Shown here piece after piece: positions 15,225 through 23,743 of a stretch of 42,309 nt of DNA (position 1 is its first letter; each line of letters opens with the position of its first letter). The notes beneath the pieces were generated by a model, which was not told the origin of the DNA, did not search any database, and was given only the letters and a program-made list of their open reading frames with translations. Both the position numbers and the translations under genes were made by a program. Origin of the DNA: an uncultured Saprospiraceae bacterium (GTDB lineage: Bacteria > Bacteroidota > Bacteroidia > Chitinophagales > Saprospiraceae); the NCBI GenBank assembly GCA_937921775.1, contig CAKZUK010000140.1, positions 1-42,309 on the forward strand, read 5' to 3'.

Positions 15225-18200
15225 TTATTGCTTGACAATTGGAAAGGATTTAAAATCCTTGTTCTCGATATCTATTATTCTTAAATAATATACGCCTGAT
15301 GCTAGTGAATCCATATCTTTAATATGAAACACTTGAGTACCTTTCACCGCTAAATAATCGATTGTTTTAACGATAACTCCGGCCACATTGTAAATCTTTA
15401 CCACTAAATTACGATTAATTTTACTATTAATTTCAACAGCAATCTCTGATTCAAATGGGTTTGGGTTAATTTCAATGATAAAATCGTCAATAATTTTTTC
15501 GTCAGCTTTCTCTTCTCTACCCATAGGTGGAGATGGCCGCAAATTTTCTTCTGCAATACTTGTTAAATTGGAACACTCATATTCTGTTGAACCAGCATTA
15601 CAGTTCAAATCACAAAGATCTTGTGCCAGAGTTGAAGGAGAGCCTGGTATTGAGCAATAAATATTTACATAACAGGAGGCATTCGGCGGAGTTCCCTCAC
15701 AATCAGAAGGAACTTCTTGTGCAACATTAATATAATTAATAATATTTCCACTACCAACCAACCCTGACATTGGCACTCCATCAACTTCTATATAGCAATA
15801 CTGTGCTGTAAAGCAGTAATAACAATCAAATGAACTAAAATCTTGCCCCCAAAGTCCTTCTGTTTCTATATCACCGTACACAATTTCATCTAAACTTCCA
15901 TCTGCACAATATACAGATACCTGACAACTAAAGAAATTCGGTTCACCCCATTCTAAGTCCACATCCTCAATATTTGAACCAGGGCCACTCGGATAATAAT
16001 AATATGTATCTCCGTTCGCCTCTTGACAAAGGTTCTCCCAGATTGTACAATCTTCAGGATCATAATCCGAAACGTCTTGATTTTGGTTTATCTCAACAAC
16101 ATTGAAGTTACAATAAAGGTATTCTGTACAATTAAATACATCCTCTCCTTCATTTAAAGGTCCAACTACTTCAGAATCATCGACCTCAAAAGGCCCAGCG
16201 ACCGTCCTACATCCTCTCGCATCAGTTATAGTTACATAATATTCACCTACCGCTAATTCACTAGCTGTTTCAGTTTCCTGCCCATTTGACCATTCAAAAG
16301 TAAAGTCAGGATAATCTCCTGTAACGTCTAAAAAAATAGAACCATAATTATATCCAACGCAAGTATTCCAAATTACCTCTTCAACGTTTATAACTGGCTC
16401 AGCCTCACCTATTGTAAAATCTTGTGTTTCTTCGCAAGTTGATTCTGTATCATAAACTGTAACCGTATAATTTCCCATTGCCAATCCAGTAAACATCCCA
16501 GTTTCATTGGTCGGCTGTCCTTCTAGTCTATACTCATAATTACCTGTCCCTCCTATTACATTGGATATAGTGACAATACCAGCGTCTGCTCCAGGGCATG
16601 AAGGTTCAATTTCTCGTATCATAGACCAGTTAATAGTTCCACAATCTGTAATTAGATAACACTCTTCAACAGACTCACAACCACTAGAAACAGTAACACA
16701 ATAATAACCTGCTACAAGATTATTAATGTCTTCATCAAAAGATGTAAAATTAGGTCCACTCCATTCGTAGTAGTTTGGTGAACTATTATCAGGGGAGTTC
16801 GGGACATTTGTACTTATATCAATTGATCCGGTAGTAACACCGTTGGCAGGATCTAGTTGTGTTAAACTTTCCAGTGTAACCTCCAATGGAGGTAGGCTAA
16901 AATTAGGATAAAAACAAAAATCTTCGCTAGGATCGCCTATTGAGGAGCTAAAATCCCAATTACAACAACAAATCGAAGCTTCAAGAACAACCGAACAATC
17001 AGTACCATCAGAAATCGTAACAGAATAATCCCCAACACATACATTAAAAAGATCTTTGGTGATTGTTGTAAATCCATCAGGCCCGGTCCATTCGTATGTT
17101 AGATTTGAACTAGAAGAGGATACTGATAAAGAAACGTTTGTAGAACAATAACCATCGCATTCTTCAGGGTTTTGTATAGCATCTACTCTTGCTCTCAAAT
17201 CTGTTTCATCAATTGTAAAACATCCTTCGGCGAGTAGACAGCCCCCCCAAATTGTTTCCATAATTTCTACACAATATTCCCCAGGAGGCATATTTGTTAA
17301 CTCATACCCTGATCCAACAAAATATCCGTCCGAATCGGTCCAAATAGGAAAAGCATCTGAATTAAATTGTAGACTTTTCAATTCGATAGATCCATTATCT
17401 CCAGAAGAACAGAATATGTCAGCATTTAGATCTATAAGATGCTGTGTAGGAGGGCATTCTTGAATAATGTCCCAACAACCCGACATGGAGCAATCTCCAG
17501 AAAGACTAGTAATTGTCACACAATAAGTACCGACATCTAGGTTTTGTCGATACGAACCTGTCCCTCCATCTGACCATTCAAAGGTAAACCCTCCAGATTC
17601 CAGACATTCTACATTTACAAAAATGTTACCTTGGTTAATATTTGCATCTATTGGATAACAATCATCGCAACATTGATCTCCGTCTGACTCTATTGTAAAA
17701 CAACCTGCAGCCATAGGACAAGGTGAGCCGAATACATCTCCCGTAATTGACAAACAATACTCTCCTGGAAAAAGATTATTTAAGAATGCTCCTTCCACAT
17801 TTAAGTTATTAGGACCCTCCCAAAAATAATACAGATTTTGCTGGGGATTTAACACCTCTAGAGAACCAGACATTGGCGCTGCTACACATGAGTGGGTTAC
17901 GTCGACGTTAGAATCTGTTACAGGAGCTGAATCACATTCAGATTCCACATCCCAACATCCTGTTTGAACGCAACCATTATTACTTGTAGCAGTTACGCAA
18001 TAGGTTCCTACTGCTAAGTCTGTTCTTGGATTTCCTGTTCCTCCGTCTGACCATTGATAAGAGAATCCATATGTTTCCAGACACTCTATGTGGACGTGAA
18101 TGCTTCCGAGGCCTATGCTGGCATCTATGGGGTAGCAATCTTGGCAAGCATTTCCTGGTTCTACAATAATATCATATTCAAAAATACATGAATTTGTCCC

Positions 18201-18935
18201 GTCTAAATAAGTTATAGTTACAGAGTATAGGCCCTCTGATAAATTTGAAATATCTTCTGTAATTTCTCCATTACTCCAATTAAATGAAAAAGGATTTTGT
18301 CCAGAAACACTTAAATTTATAGAACCATCGGATGCTCCTAAGACGCTCTCATCTGTAACATCTATTTCTATATTTATCTCGCAAGAAGTTATTTCAATGG
18401 TTAACTCTGTCGTAGCACCACAGGCATCTTGAACTATTACTGTATAGAAGCCAACTGGTAAGTTACTTACGTCTTCGTCGTTCGAAAAAATCTGGCCTGA
18501 AGCGTCTTCCCAAATGTATTGATAGTTTCCTTGAGATACTCCATCTACAGTAATATTTATTTGCCCATCCATTGCCGTAGAGTTGGACGCATTTATATGC
18601 GTTTCATCTATTGTAAAGGGGAGAGAAATACCGTCACAAGAGTGGATATTTAGAGTCCAGTTTACTACCCCACAATATCTATCGTATACATTAACAGTAT
18701 ACGCCCCAGGAGGTAGATTTTCGATATCTTCTGTTGTTTCTCCATTGTCCCATTCAAATGTATAAGGTGCGTAGCCATAATTTACGGTTAGATCAATAAT
18801 ACCATCATTAGAAATTTCTGTAGTAGCTGGCGTAATGTCTGCGAATAAGGTTTGTCCATTAACATTACTGGAAGTAAGCAATAAAAGCGCTAGCCAGACA
18901 AAAGAATATGGTGTTTTAAAGTTTACTTTTTGCAT
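15225..18935 (-). CDS. Cys-rich SprB-repeat surface protein with T9SS sorting domain
   Basis: The ATG at 18935 gives a proper signal peptide (MQKVNFKTPYSF..., cleavage near NVNGQ); the ATG at 18986 would bury it behind 17 residues. The 1236-residue product carries about eleven SprB-like repeats between roughly residues 35 and 925. They are recognised by 'F.W..G....d...L..G.Y.VT..D..GC'. Many repeats hold paired cysteines. Residues ~936-1094 form a different module in which C-x4-Y-C occurs four times (936, 1004, 1041, 1088). After a charged linker, residues ~1155-1236 (INPNPF...VKIYNVAG...GVYYLRI) are a T9SS type A sorting domain. SprB-type repeats are known from gliding adhesins of Flavobacterium. 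This one is probably exported through the outer membrane and attached to the surface as an adhesin or matrix protein. It is the third gene in its operon. Confidence 0.9.
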   Translation of the reverse strand: MQKVNFKTPYSFVWLALLLLTSSNVNGQTLFADITPATTEISNDGIIDLTVNYGYAPYTFEWDNGETTEDIENLPPGAYTVNVYDRYCGVVNWTLNIHSCDGISLPFTIDETHINASNSTAMDGQINITVDGVSQGNYQYIWEDASGQIFSNDEDVSNLPVGFYTVIVQDACGATTELTIEITSCEINIEIDVTDESVLGASDGSINLSVSGQNPFSFNWSNGEITEDISNLSEGLYSVTITYLDGTNSCIFEYDIIVEPGNACQDCYPIDASIGLGSIHVHIECLETYGFSYQWSDGGTGNPRTDLAVGTYCVTATSNNGCVQTGCWDVESECDSAPVTDSNVDVTHSCVAAPMSGSLEVLNPQQNLYYFWEGPNNLNVEGAFLNNLFPGEYCLSITGDVFGSPCPMAAGCFTIESDGDQCCDDCYPIDANINQGNIFVNVECLESGGFTFEWSDGGTGSYRQNLDVGTYCVTITSLSGDCSMSGCWDIIQECPPTQHLIDLNADIFCSSGDNGSIELKSLQFNSDAFPIWTDSDGYFVGSGYELTNMPPGEYCVEIMETIWGGCLLAEGCFTIDETDLRARVDAIQNPEECDGYCSTNVSLSVSSSSSNLTYEWTGPDGFTTITKDLFNVCVGDYSVTISDGTDCSVVLEASICCCNWDFSSSIGDPSEDFCFYPNFSLPPLEVTLESLTQLDPANGVTTGSIDISTNVPNSPDNSSPNYYEWSGPNFTSFDEDINNLVAGYYCVTVSSGCESVEECYLITDCGTINWSMIREIEPSCPGADAGIVTISNVIGGTGNYEYRLEGQPTNETGMFTGLAMGNYTVTVYDTESTCEETQDFTIGEAEPVINVEEVIWNTCVGYNYGSIFLDVTGDYPDFTFEWSNGQETETASELAVGEYYVTITDARGCRTVAGPFEVDDSEVVGPLNEGEDVFNCTEYLYCNFNVVEINQNQDVSDYDPEDCTIWENLCQEANGDTYYYYPSGPGSNIEDVDLEWGEPNFFSCQVSVYCADGSLDEIVYGDIETEGLWGQDFSSFDCYYCFTAQYCYIEVDGVPMSGLVGSGNIINYINVAQEVPSDCEGTPPNASCYVNIYCSIPGSPSTLAQDLCDLNCNAGSTEYECSNLTSIAEENLRPSPPMGREEKADEKIIDDFIIEINPNPFESEIAVEINSKINRNLVVKIYNVAGVIVKTIDYLAVKGTQVFHIKDMDSLASGVYYLRIIDIENKDFKSFPIVKQ
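15654..16130 (-). repeat. Fourfold C-x4-Y-C module region
   Basis: Four heptapeptides of the form C-x4-Y-C occur at residues 936, 1004, 1041 and 1088 of the SprB-repeat protein, each beginning a beta-like segment. They are set off from the SprB repeats upstream and the sorting domain downstream. Confidence 0.6.
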
Positions 18936-19030
18936 AACAAAGTTTTCTAAGAAATAAAAAAAAGTGGTCTCAACTAGAGCAATCATTTTTTGTCAAAACA
19001 GTCCTAAAATCAAACAAACTCATCTAATGA

Positions 19031-19960
19031 TCATTCTTTTTTTAAATCTATCTTGAAAGCATTTTTTAGTAACTCTCTTAAAGATTGCTTTTCTATTCTA
19101 AAGCCTGACTTTTTGATATAGTGGACTTCACCCTCTTTTTTGTTGAAGATAATGTAACCTTCATCAAGTCTATTTGGTAGATGGCTGACCTCCAAGAGTT
19201 CTTCATTTGCCAAATAAATAGTCCCTTCGTTGGTAAATATGTAAAGATTCCCATTAATGAATGTTGTTACAAAATTGTCTGTAAGGGGGGCTTTCAACTT
19301 ATATCGTTGAGTTGACTTCCACCTTGCTTTAATAAAGGGTAGTTTCTTCTTTTTCCGAGGAGCTACTTCTCCATAAAATCTCCAATTTTCTATTTCTTGA
19401 TTTACGTTATTATAAACCAATATATTCATATTTAAGCTATCCAGATATGTAATATCAAAGTGTATTATTTGAGAACTATCTATTGGATAACGATAATAAG
19501 GATTGGAGCTTAGAGGTAAACGATTAATCATCAACCTTTGCTCATGATTAAACGCCAGTATTCCTAAACTTTTCACCCGATCTTGTACGCTAACATTATG
19601 GATAAGCCTGATTTCTTGAAAAGGAACTTTTACAAAAGCAGTAGAGAATTCATCTAGTGAATAATTTGAGGTTAAGGAATAAAGACAGTCATCATAGATA
19701 TCAAAGTTTATTTTATTTTTATTAAACCTTTCCCATGCCGGAACATCTATATACCCTGACTTTTCATTATAAACTGAGTTATTCAATAAACTATCAATAT
19801 GTACTTTTGTAAGAATTCCATTTCTATTAAAAATGGAATCGATCTGTACCATATAAAAATGTTCCTTTTCAATGAATATTTTATTCATTTGTGCTTGTAC
19901 TATTCCAAAATTCATGAAGAGTAAAAATAATATCGCAGGGATGTACTTGAATTTAATCAT
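19031..19960 (-). CDS. Exported protein of unknown function in the surface operon
   Basis: This 309-residue protein starts with a signal peptide (MIKFKYIPAILFLLFMNFG, cleavage after VQAQ). The mature part is mixed, with many Asn/Ile/Tyr and no cysteine cluster, a basic patch RKKKK around residue 203, and a C-terminal helix (LRELLKNAFKIDLKKE). No sorting domain or lipobox is present, so a soluble periplasmic location is most likely. No family is recognised. It starts 13 bp after the transglutaminase-like gene stops and is followed, 95 bp later, by the SprB-repeat gene. Its job is probably tied to these two. Confidence 0.75.
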   Translation of the reverse strand: MIKFKYIPAILFLLFMNFGIVQAQMNKIFIEKEHFYMVQIDSIFNRNGILTKVHIDSLLNNSVYNEKSGYIDVPAWERFNKNKINFDIYDDCLYSLTSNYSLDEFSTAFVKVPFQEIRLIHNVSVQDRVKSLGILAFNHEQRLMINRLPLSSNPYYRYPIDSSQIIHFDITYLDSLNMNILVYNNVNQEIENWRFYGEVAPRKKKKLPFIKARWKSTQRYKLKAPLTDNFVTTFINGNLYIFTNEGTIYLANEELLEVSHLPNRLDEGYIIFNKKEGEVHYIKKSGFRIEKQSLRELLKNAFKIDLKKE

Positions 19961-19973
19961 ACTTTGATTGGTA

Positions 19974-21548
19974 TTAATGGTGTTTTGTTTCAGAAGGCAA
20001 TATTTTTAATTTAAATAGAGTTTTATCTTTAGTAAGAACAATTGCATAATATGTTTTTACTTCAGTAGACAGTACTCCATCTCCTTCAATATCAATATCA
20101 TATCCTAAATTTAATATCGTATTAATTTCCGCTTCTGATTTATTAACTTTGACTAACTTACTGTAGGCAAAAATACTTTCATTCTCCATATTTTCTTGCC
20201 ACGTCATATTTGTAGGCTCACTATAGTTTATACCATAGGCTGCATCCAAATATTTATTGTTGTGAAATGCGAGCTGGTGATTCCCAAAATATGATAATGG
20301 ATTACTAGTACTTTGTCCTCCTACCCCAGTCTCGTCAACGAGCATATCATTTAACCACCAATTAAATGAACTATTAGCTAACCAAACATCTCTATCTACT
20401 ATCCAAGTATTATTAGTCGGGCTACTAGGATCAGTATCAAACTTATGAGGTAGAAATGCAATTCGGGTATAGTTAGGAGGCCCCATGTCACTTTGCGAGA
20501 ATGGGCCTCCGTATACTCCAGGTCCATCAGCTATTTGCCAATTTTTAATAAAAAAAGAAGTTGGCTCACTTATACTAGGGTCTCCTCCATCCTCTAAAGT
20601 TGGTATAACGAATACAAAATTATCTACAGTTGACGGCTCTTGTATCCCATGAACTTTAAGCATATCTAAAAAAAGTCTCACATGTGATCCACATTGGCCA
20701 TCTTTATGATATAATAGCCAATTTGAATTAGTATTAAGTGTTAGCCAAATATTATAATAATGAATTGGTAAGCCTTCGTCTCCACTTTTTATTTGTTTAC
20801 CTACAAATTCTTCCCAAACTTTATCAACAATTTGAGCTTCATCACTTAATCCATTAGCGGCAACGCAAGAAGTTTTAAACAATGCATGCAACCATTGATA
20901 TCCTACAGGTCCACTTGGATCTTCTGGTTTTGGACTTTTATGTGTAACATAAATAGTATTTTCGCTAACTCCATTTTCAATATCAATCCAAACTTTTAAA
21001 GCTGTTCCTTCAGGAGGGAAAGCATATTGCCATTTGACCGAGAAGGATTCTATAAATTTAACTTCATGTAATGTTAAGTCCTCGCTATGGGCTGTAGCAA
21101 TATAATTTAACAAATAAGATCCGCTTGATGGCCCTTGGGGGCTTATTATCTGTTCAGCAAACATAACTGAATTAGAAGAGGTAACTCCTCTTATCCAAAT
21201 ATTACCTGGGTTTTCATCTGAACAAGTAAAAAGAATTTTGGCTTTTACTTTTATATTTCCAGCTTCACTTGAATATGCAACGGGTTTAGTTTCTGTTTGT
21301 GTCCAATGGTTAAAGATATAAGGATCAAGGAAATCATCATATGCATCCTTTTTTATGAATTGAATACAATCGACAAAGTTTACGCTGGATAAAGTAAATT
21401 CATAAGCTGGGGCGCTTGGTGGAGTTAAAGTTGGGGTTGGTTGAGCTAAACTTGCAGTCAGACACAATATAAACAATACTCCTGTGAAAGATATTTTAAC
21501 AAAACTCTTTCTTTTGGCTTTTGACACAGTTGTTAATCCTACTTTCAT
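19974..21548 (-). CDS. Secreted transglutaminase-like protein
   Basis: This 524-residue exported protein has a signal peptide (ending TASLAQ) followed by a Pro/Thr stretch. The segment DGQCGSHVRLFLDMLKVHGI places Cys286 at the start of a helix, as in transglutaminase-like cysteine enzymes (GxCxxxA/V...LR..GI). A later GNHQLAFHNNKYLDAAYG supplies His424 (or His429) and Asp435, giving a plausible Cys-His-Asp triad. His-Asp spacing is shorter than usual, so activity is not certain. Residues 30-220 look like beta-sandwich sequence. Family members act as cross-linking enzymes, proteases or inactive binding modules. As the first gene of a five-gene operon with a large surface protein, it may process or cross-link that protein (inference). 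No T9SS tail is seen, so periplasmic action is possible. Confidence 0.75.
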   Translation of the reverse strand: MKVGLTTVSKAKRKSFVKISFTGVLFILCLTASLAQPTPTLTPPSAPAYEFTLSSVNFVDCIQFIKKDAYDDFLDPYIFNHWTQTETKPVAYSSEAGNIKVKAKILFTCSDENPGNIWIRGVTSSNSVMFAEQIISPQGPSSGSYLLNYIATAHSEDLTLHEVKFIESFSVKWQYAFPPEGTALKVWIDIENGVSENTIYVTHKSPKPEDPSGPVGYQWLHALFKTSCVAANGLSDEAQIVDKVWEEFVGKQIKSGDEGLPIHYYNIWLTLNTNSNWLLYHKDGQCGSHVRLFLDMLKVHGIQEPSTVDNFVFVIPTLEDGGDPSISEPTSFFIKNWQIADGPGVYGGPFSQSDMGPPNYTRIAFLPHKFDTDPSSPTNNTWIVDRDVWLANSSFNWWLNDMLVDETGVGGQSTSNPLSYFGNHQLAFHNNKYLDAAYGINYSEPTNMTWQENMENESIFAYSKLVKVNKSEAEINTILNLGYDIDIEGDGVLSTEVKTYYAIVLTKDKTLFKLKILPSETKHH

Positions 21549-21876
21549 AAAAATTTATTAAAAACATTTGAAATTAAAGCATTCCACGATTTTCGTGATT
21601 TTATAGTTATAAGCATTACCCTTTTTCATTAAAAGTCAGGTTGAAAATTCGTTTTCATTCTCTGTATTACTACTTAAGTTGAAGTTTTCTACTTAAAAGT
21701 AACTAACCTCGGATATAATATGTCAGGTTTTAAACCTTCAGTCAAAAATATTTTGTTATAACAGTTTAATTCCTAATTGATCAATAAAACTTATTGAAGC
21801 AATATTAATTATTGCTCATGACATTACTGGGCTCTTGAAAAGGAGAAAAATATAAACTCAAAATATACTGATTGAT

Positions 21877-21908
21877 GAGTATAAAATAACGGTCGTTTTA
21901 TTATACTC
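21877..21908. repeat. 15-bp imperfect inverted repeat
   Basis: The arms GAGTATAAAATAACG and CGTTTTATTATACTC pair with one internal mismatch pair region and a 2-nt loop. No T-run follows. Confidence 0.5.
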
Positions 21909-21969
21909 TCCCCCACCTTTTCACCTTCCGGATACCTTACACAAATAAAAGTATAAAAAACTAGTACAC

Positions 21970-21998
21970 TTAATCAAACTATATTATGCTTTGATTAA
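21970..21998. repeat. 9-bp inverted repeat upstream of recombinase remnant
   Basis: The arms TTAATCAAA (21970-21978) and TTTGATTAA (21990-21998) are perfect complements 20 bp before the remnant's ATG. Such a dyad could be a leftover recombination or operator site. Confidence 0.5.
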
Positions 21999-22017
21999 TA
22001 CGTTTAACTATACTATT

Positions 22018-22177
22018 ATGAAGTTTGGATACGCAAGGATAAAGAATTGAATTTTCAGATGCTTGTGCCGGAGAAAGAAGGGGCTGTGAGGAAATTTTCA
22101 AAGAGAAAATGAATAGCGTTTATAAAGGACGACCTCCACTAGGAAAATTACTGGACAGAATACCGATTGAAATATAA
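22018..22177 (+). pseudogene. Decayed N-terminal fragment of a serine recombinase (resolvase/invertase)
   Basis: The ATG at 22018 opens MKFGYARI, the typical first strand of resolvase/invertase catalytic domains, and then hits a stop. After a shift, the next frame reads KELNFQMLV, resembling the 'DQnLdlQ.dAL' helix. A second shift at about 22080 leads to GCEEIFKEKMNSVYKGRPPLGKLLDRI (22082-22162), a clear match to the 'aGCe.if.ek.Sg....RP.L..lLd.l' part of the family. A stop at 22175 ends it at what would be about residue 60 of a ~180-residue protein. The region around the usual catalytic Ser at position 9-10 is disrupted. It is therefore a truncated, twice-frameshifted relic, evidence of past mobile DNA beside the surface operon. 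Confidence 0.8.
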
Positions 22178-22192
22178 GGCAGTTTTAAGCGT

Positions 22193-22226
22193 GAAGTATA
22201 ATTCGCGTCTAACACGCTCATACTTC
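22193..22226. repeat. Nested inverted repeat, possible terminator
   Basis: The outer arms GAAGTAT/ATACTTC (22193-22199, 22220-22226) enclose inner GCGT/ACGC arms. It lies 18 bp after the stop of the gene ending at 22244 and may terminate it, but there is no good T-run. Confidence 0.45.
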
Positions 22227-22243
22227 ATAGCTCATACTCAGAT

Positions 22244-22723
22244 TTACACCATCCGCGTATGCCAGCTCCCCTTAAGTGGTTTGATCCATTTGGTTTCAAA
22301 AGCGGCCTTTGTGTTGACGAGATTGTCAAAAACGAGCGTGTCATCCGTTATTTCACCGGTTTGATATAGGCGAGCGAATTCATCGCGATTAGCTGTTTTT
22401 ACTGCATCGTTAGTTTTCCAAGCAAATGTCATTCTATCAAAGAGCTCAATGCCAAGTTCTCGTTGAAGGCTTTGGAGGTAGTGAACGGAAGAGTCTATAG
22501 AGCAGCCACTTGCGTTAGCTTGAGATTCATCTACCATTAGTACAATGAATTGATTGTGGTAGACGTCAGCATAGGCTCTTAGGTCACGACTATGGCTGAT
22601 CCACTTTGTAGCAAAGTTTTGAATATTTGGCTTGACCAATTTGACCTCTTCATCAGTCAAAGGTCGATTGCTTTGGTAAATCCAGACTCTTGTTTCTGGT
22701 GCTAAGCTTTCGTAGGAATTCAT
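22244..22723 (-). CDS. Conserved Bacteroidota protein (often mislabelled ABC transporter ATPase)
   Basis: From the ATG at 22723 this is a 159-residue soluble protein beginning MNSYESLAPETRVWIYQSNR. Its core contains WISHSRDLRAYADVYHNQFIVLMVDE and ASGCSIDSSVHYLQSLQRELGIELFDR. I recognise this pattern from a small conserved family in Bacteroidota that databases often call 'ABC transporter ATPase', although there is no Walker A or other ATPase motif here. The GCSIDSS stretch holds its only strictly recognisable feature, a Cys in a polar loop. The start is one base beyond the stop of the Fe-S protein gene, so the two are translationally coupled; a longer reading from 22747 would overlap that gene. 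Function unknown. Confidence 0.8.
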   Translation of the reverse strand: MNSYESLAPETRVWIYQSNRPLTDEEVKLVKPNIQNFATKWISHSRDLRAYADVYHNQFIVLMVDESQANASGCSIDSSVHYLQSLQRELGIELFDRMTFAWKTNDAVKTANRDEFARLYQTGEITDDTLVFDNLVNTKAAFETKWIKPLKGSWHTRMV

Positions 22724-22724
22724 C

Positions 22725-23519
22725 TTACAATTTATTATTATCCACAATTAATTCAGCAAGATCGTATACCATTACGCTGTCTTGCTTTTCTTTTGCTTTC
22801 ATACCATCTGATAGCATGGTGATACAAAATGGGCAGTTGGCAGCTACAATAGTGGCGCCTGTTCCAAGTGCTTCTTCGGTTCGTTCAATGTTAATTCGTT
22901 TGTCACCTGGTTCATTTTCTTTGAACATTTGAGCACCACCGGCACCGCAGCAAAGTCCTTTTGATTTGGATCGTTCCATTTCGACGAGATCATTGTCGAG
23001 GCCTTCCAGGAGTGATCTTGGTGCTTCGTAAACATCGTTGGCGCGTCCAAGGTAACAAGAGTCGTGGTAGGTTATTTTTTTGCCTTCGAAGGCTCCCCCA
23101 CCCTTTAATACCAGTTTACCTTCGTCAATCAAGGTTTGCATAAATTGGGTATGATGAATCACTTCGTAAGATCCACCTAGTGCAGGATATTCATTTTTCA
23201 GAATGTTGAAGCAGTGCGGGCAGGTCGTTACGATCTTTGATACTTTATAAGTGTTGAGCGTTTCAATATTTTGAAGGGCTGTCATTTGGAAAACAAATTC
23301 GTTGCCGGCTCTTCTGGCTGGATCACCAGTACAACTTTCCTCTTTACCTAAGATGGCAAAGTCTACCTTGGCTTCGTTCAATATTTTTGAGAAGGCGACC
23401 ACTACTTTCTGTGCACGAGCATCAAAGCTTCCAGCACAACCTACCCAGAAAAGAACTTCAGGGGTTTTGCCCTGAGCGGCTAAGTCAGCCATTATTGGAA
23501 TATTCAGTGGTTTTGACAT
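22725..23519 (-). CDS. CCG-domain (Fe-S)-binding protein, HdrB/LutA-like
   Basis: From the ATG at 23519 this is a 264-residue protein with two cysteine-rich CCG-type domains. The first has WVGCAGSFDARAQ and later TTCPHCFNILKNEYP. The second has SCYLGRANDVYE, then KGLCCGAGGAQMF and ANCPFCITML. These CX(n)CCGX(m)CXXC motifs bind special [4Fe-4S] clusters in heterodisulfide reductase HdrB and are shared by LutA and GlpC/GlcF-like proteins, which pass electrons in oxidations such as that of lactate. The usual partner with ferredoxin-type clusters is not in this stretch. The upstream TTG at 23585 would add 22 residues and is less likely. It is coupled to the next gene by a one-base gap. Confidence 0.9.
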   Translation of the reverse strand: MSKPLNIPIMADLAAQGKTPEVLFWVGCAGSFDARAQKVVVAFSKILNEAKVDFAILGKEESCTGDPARRAGNEFVFQMTALQNIETLNTYKVSKIVTTCPHCFNILKNEYPALGGSYEVIHHTQFMQTLIDEGKLVLKGGGAFEGKKITYHDSCYLGRANDVYEAPRSLLEGLDNDLVEMERSKSKGLCCGAGGAQMFKENEPGDKRINIERTEEALGTGATIVAANCPFCITMLSDGMKAKEKQDSVMVYDLAELIVDNNKL

Positions 23520-23585
23520 ATTTTGAATTCGAGTTTGATCGTTATTGAAGCCACAATATTGAAAATTCAAGCTTGCGGAAGGCAA

Positions 23586-23743
23586 ATAAAGAGATTTTTT
23601 TTAAATAAATGCTTAGTTCAATCAGATTATTGAAAGATAAAGCTTCCAGATTTCAAGATTCCTCCTTGATCTGAAACTAAACTGTATATATAAACACTTT
23701 CAGAGCCAAGTTGTTCCTGATTAGTGCTTGCAGCTGATTCACT
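23586..23743 (-). other. Intergenic, with an in-frame open stretch after the peptidase stop
   Basis: After the M49 peptidase's TAA (23744-23746), the same frame stays open for 38 codons (to TAA at 23627-23629), ending SVYIYSLVSDQGGILKSGSF and a few more residues. It has no start codon of its own near its beginning and may be chance. Confidence 0.3.

Larger units (their letters stand above)
21549..22017. other. Intergenic region with two palindromic elements
   Basis: No intact gene is seen. It holds an imperfect 15-bp inverted repeat at 21877-21908 and a 9-bp perfect one at 21970-21998. The promoter of the five-gene operon should lie near 21549-21650, but no exact TAnnTTTG was found. Confidence 0.5.

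Noticed and set aside
22244..22723. ABC transporter ATPase
   Set aside because: This is a common database label for the family, but the protein has no Walker A, Walker B or signature motif.
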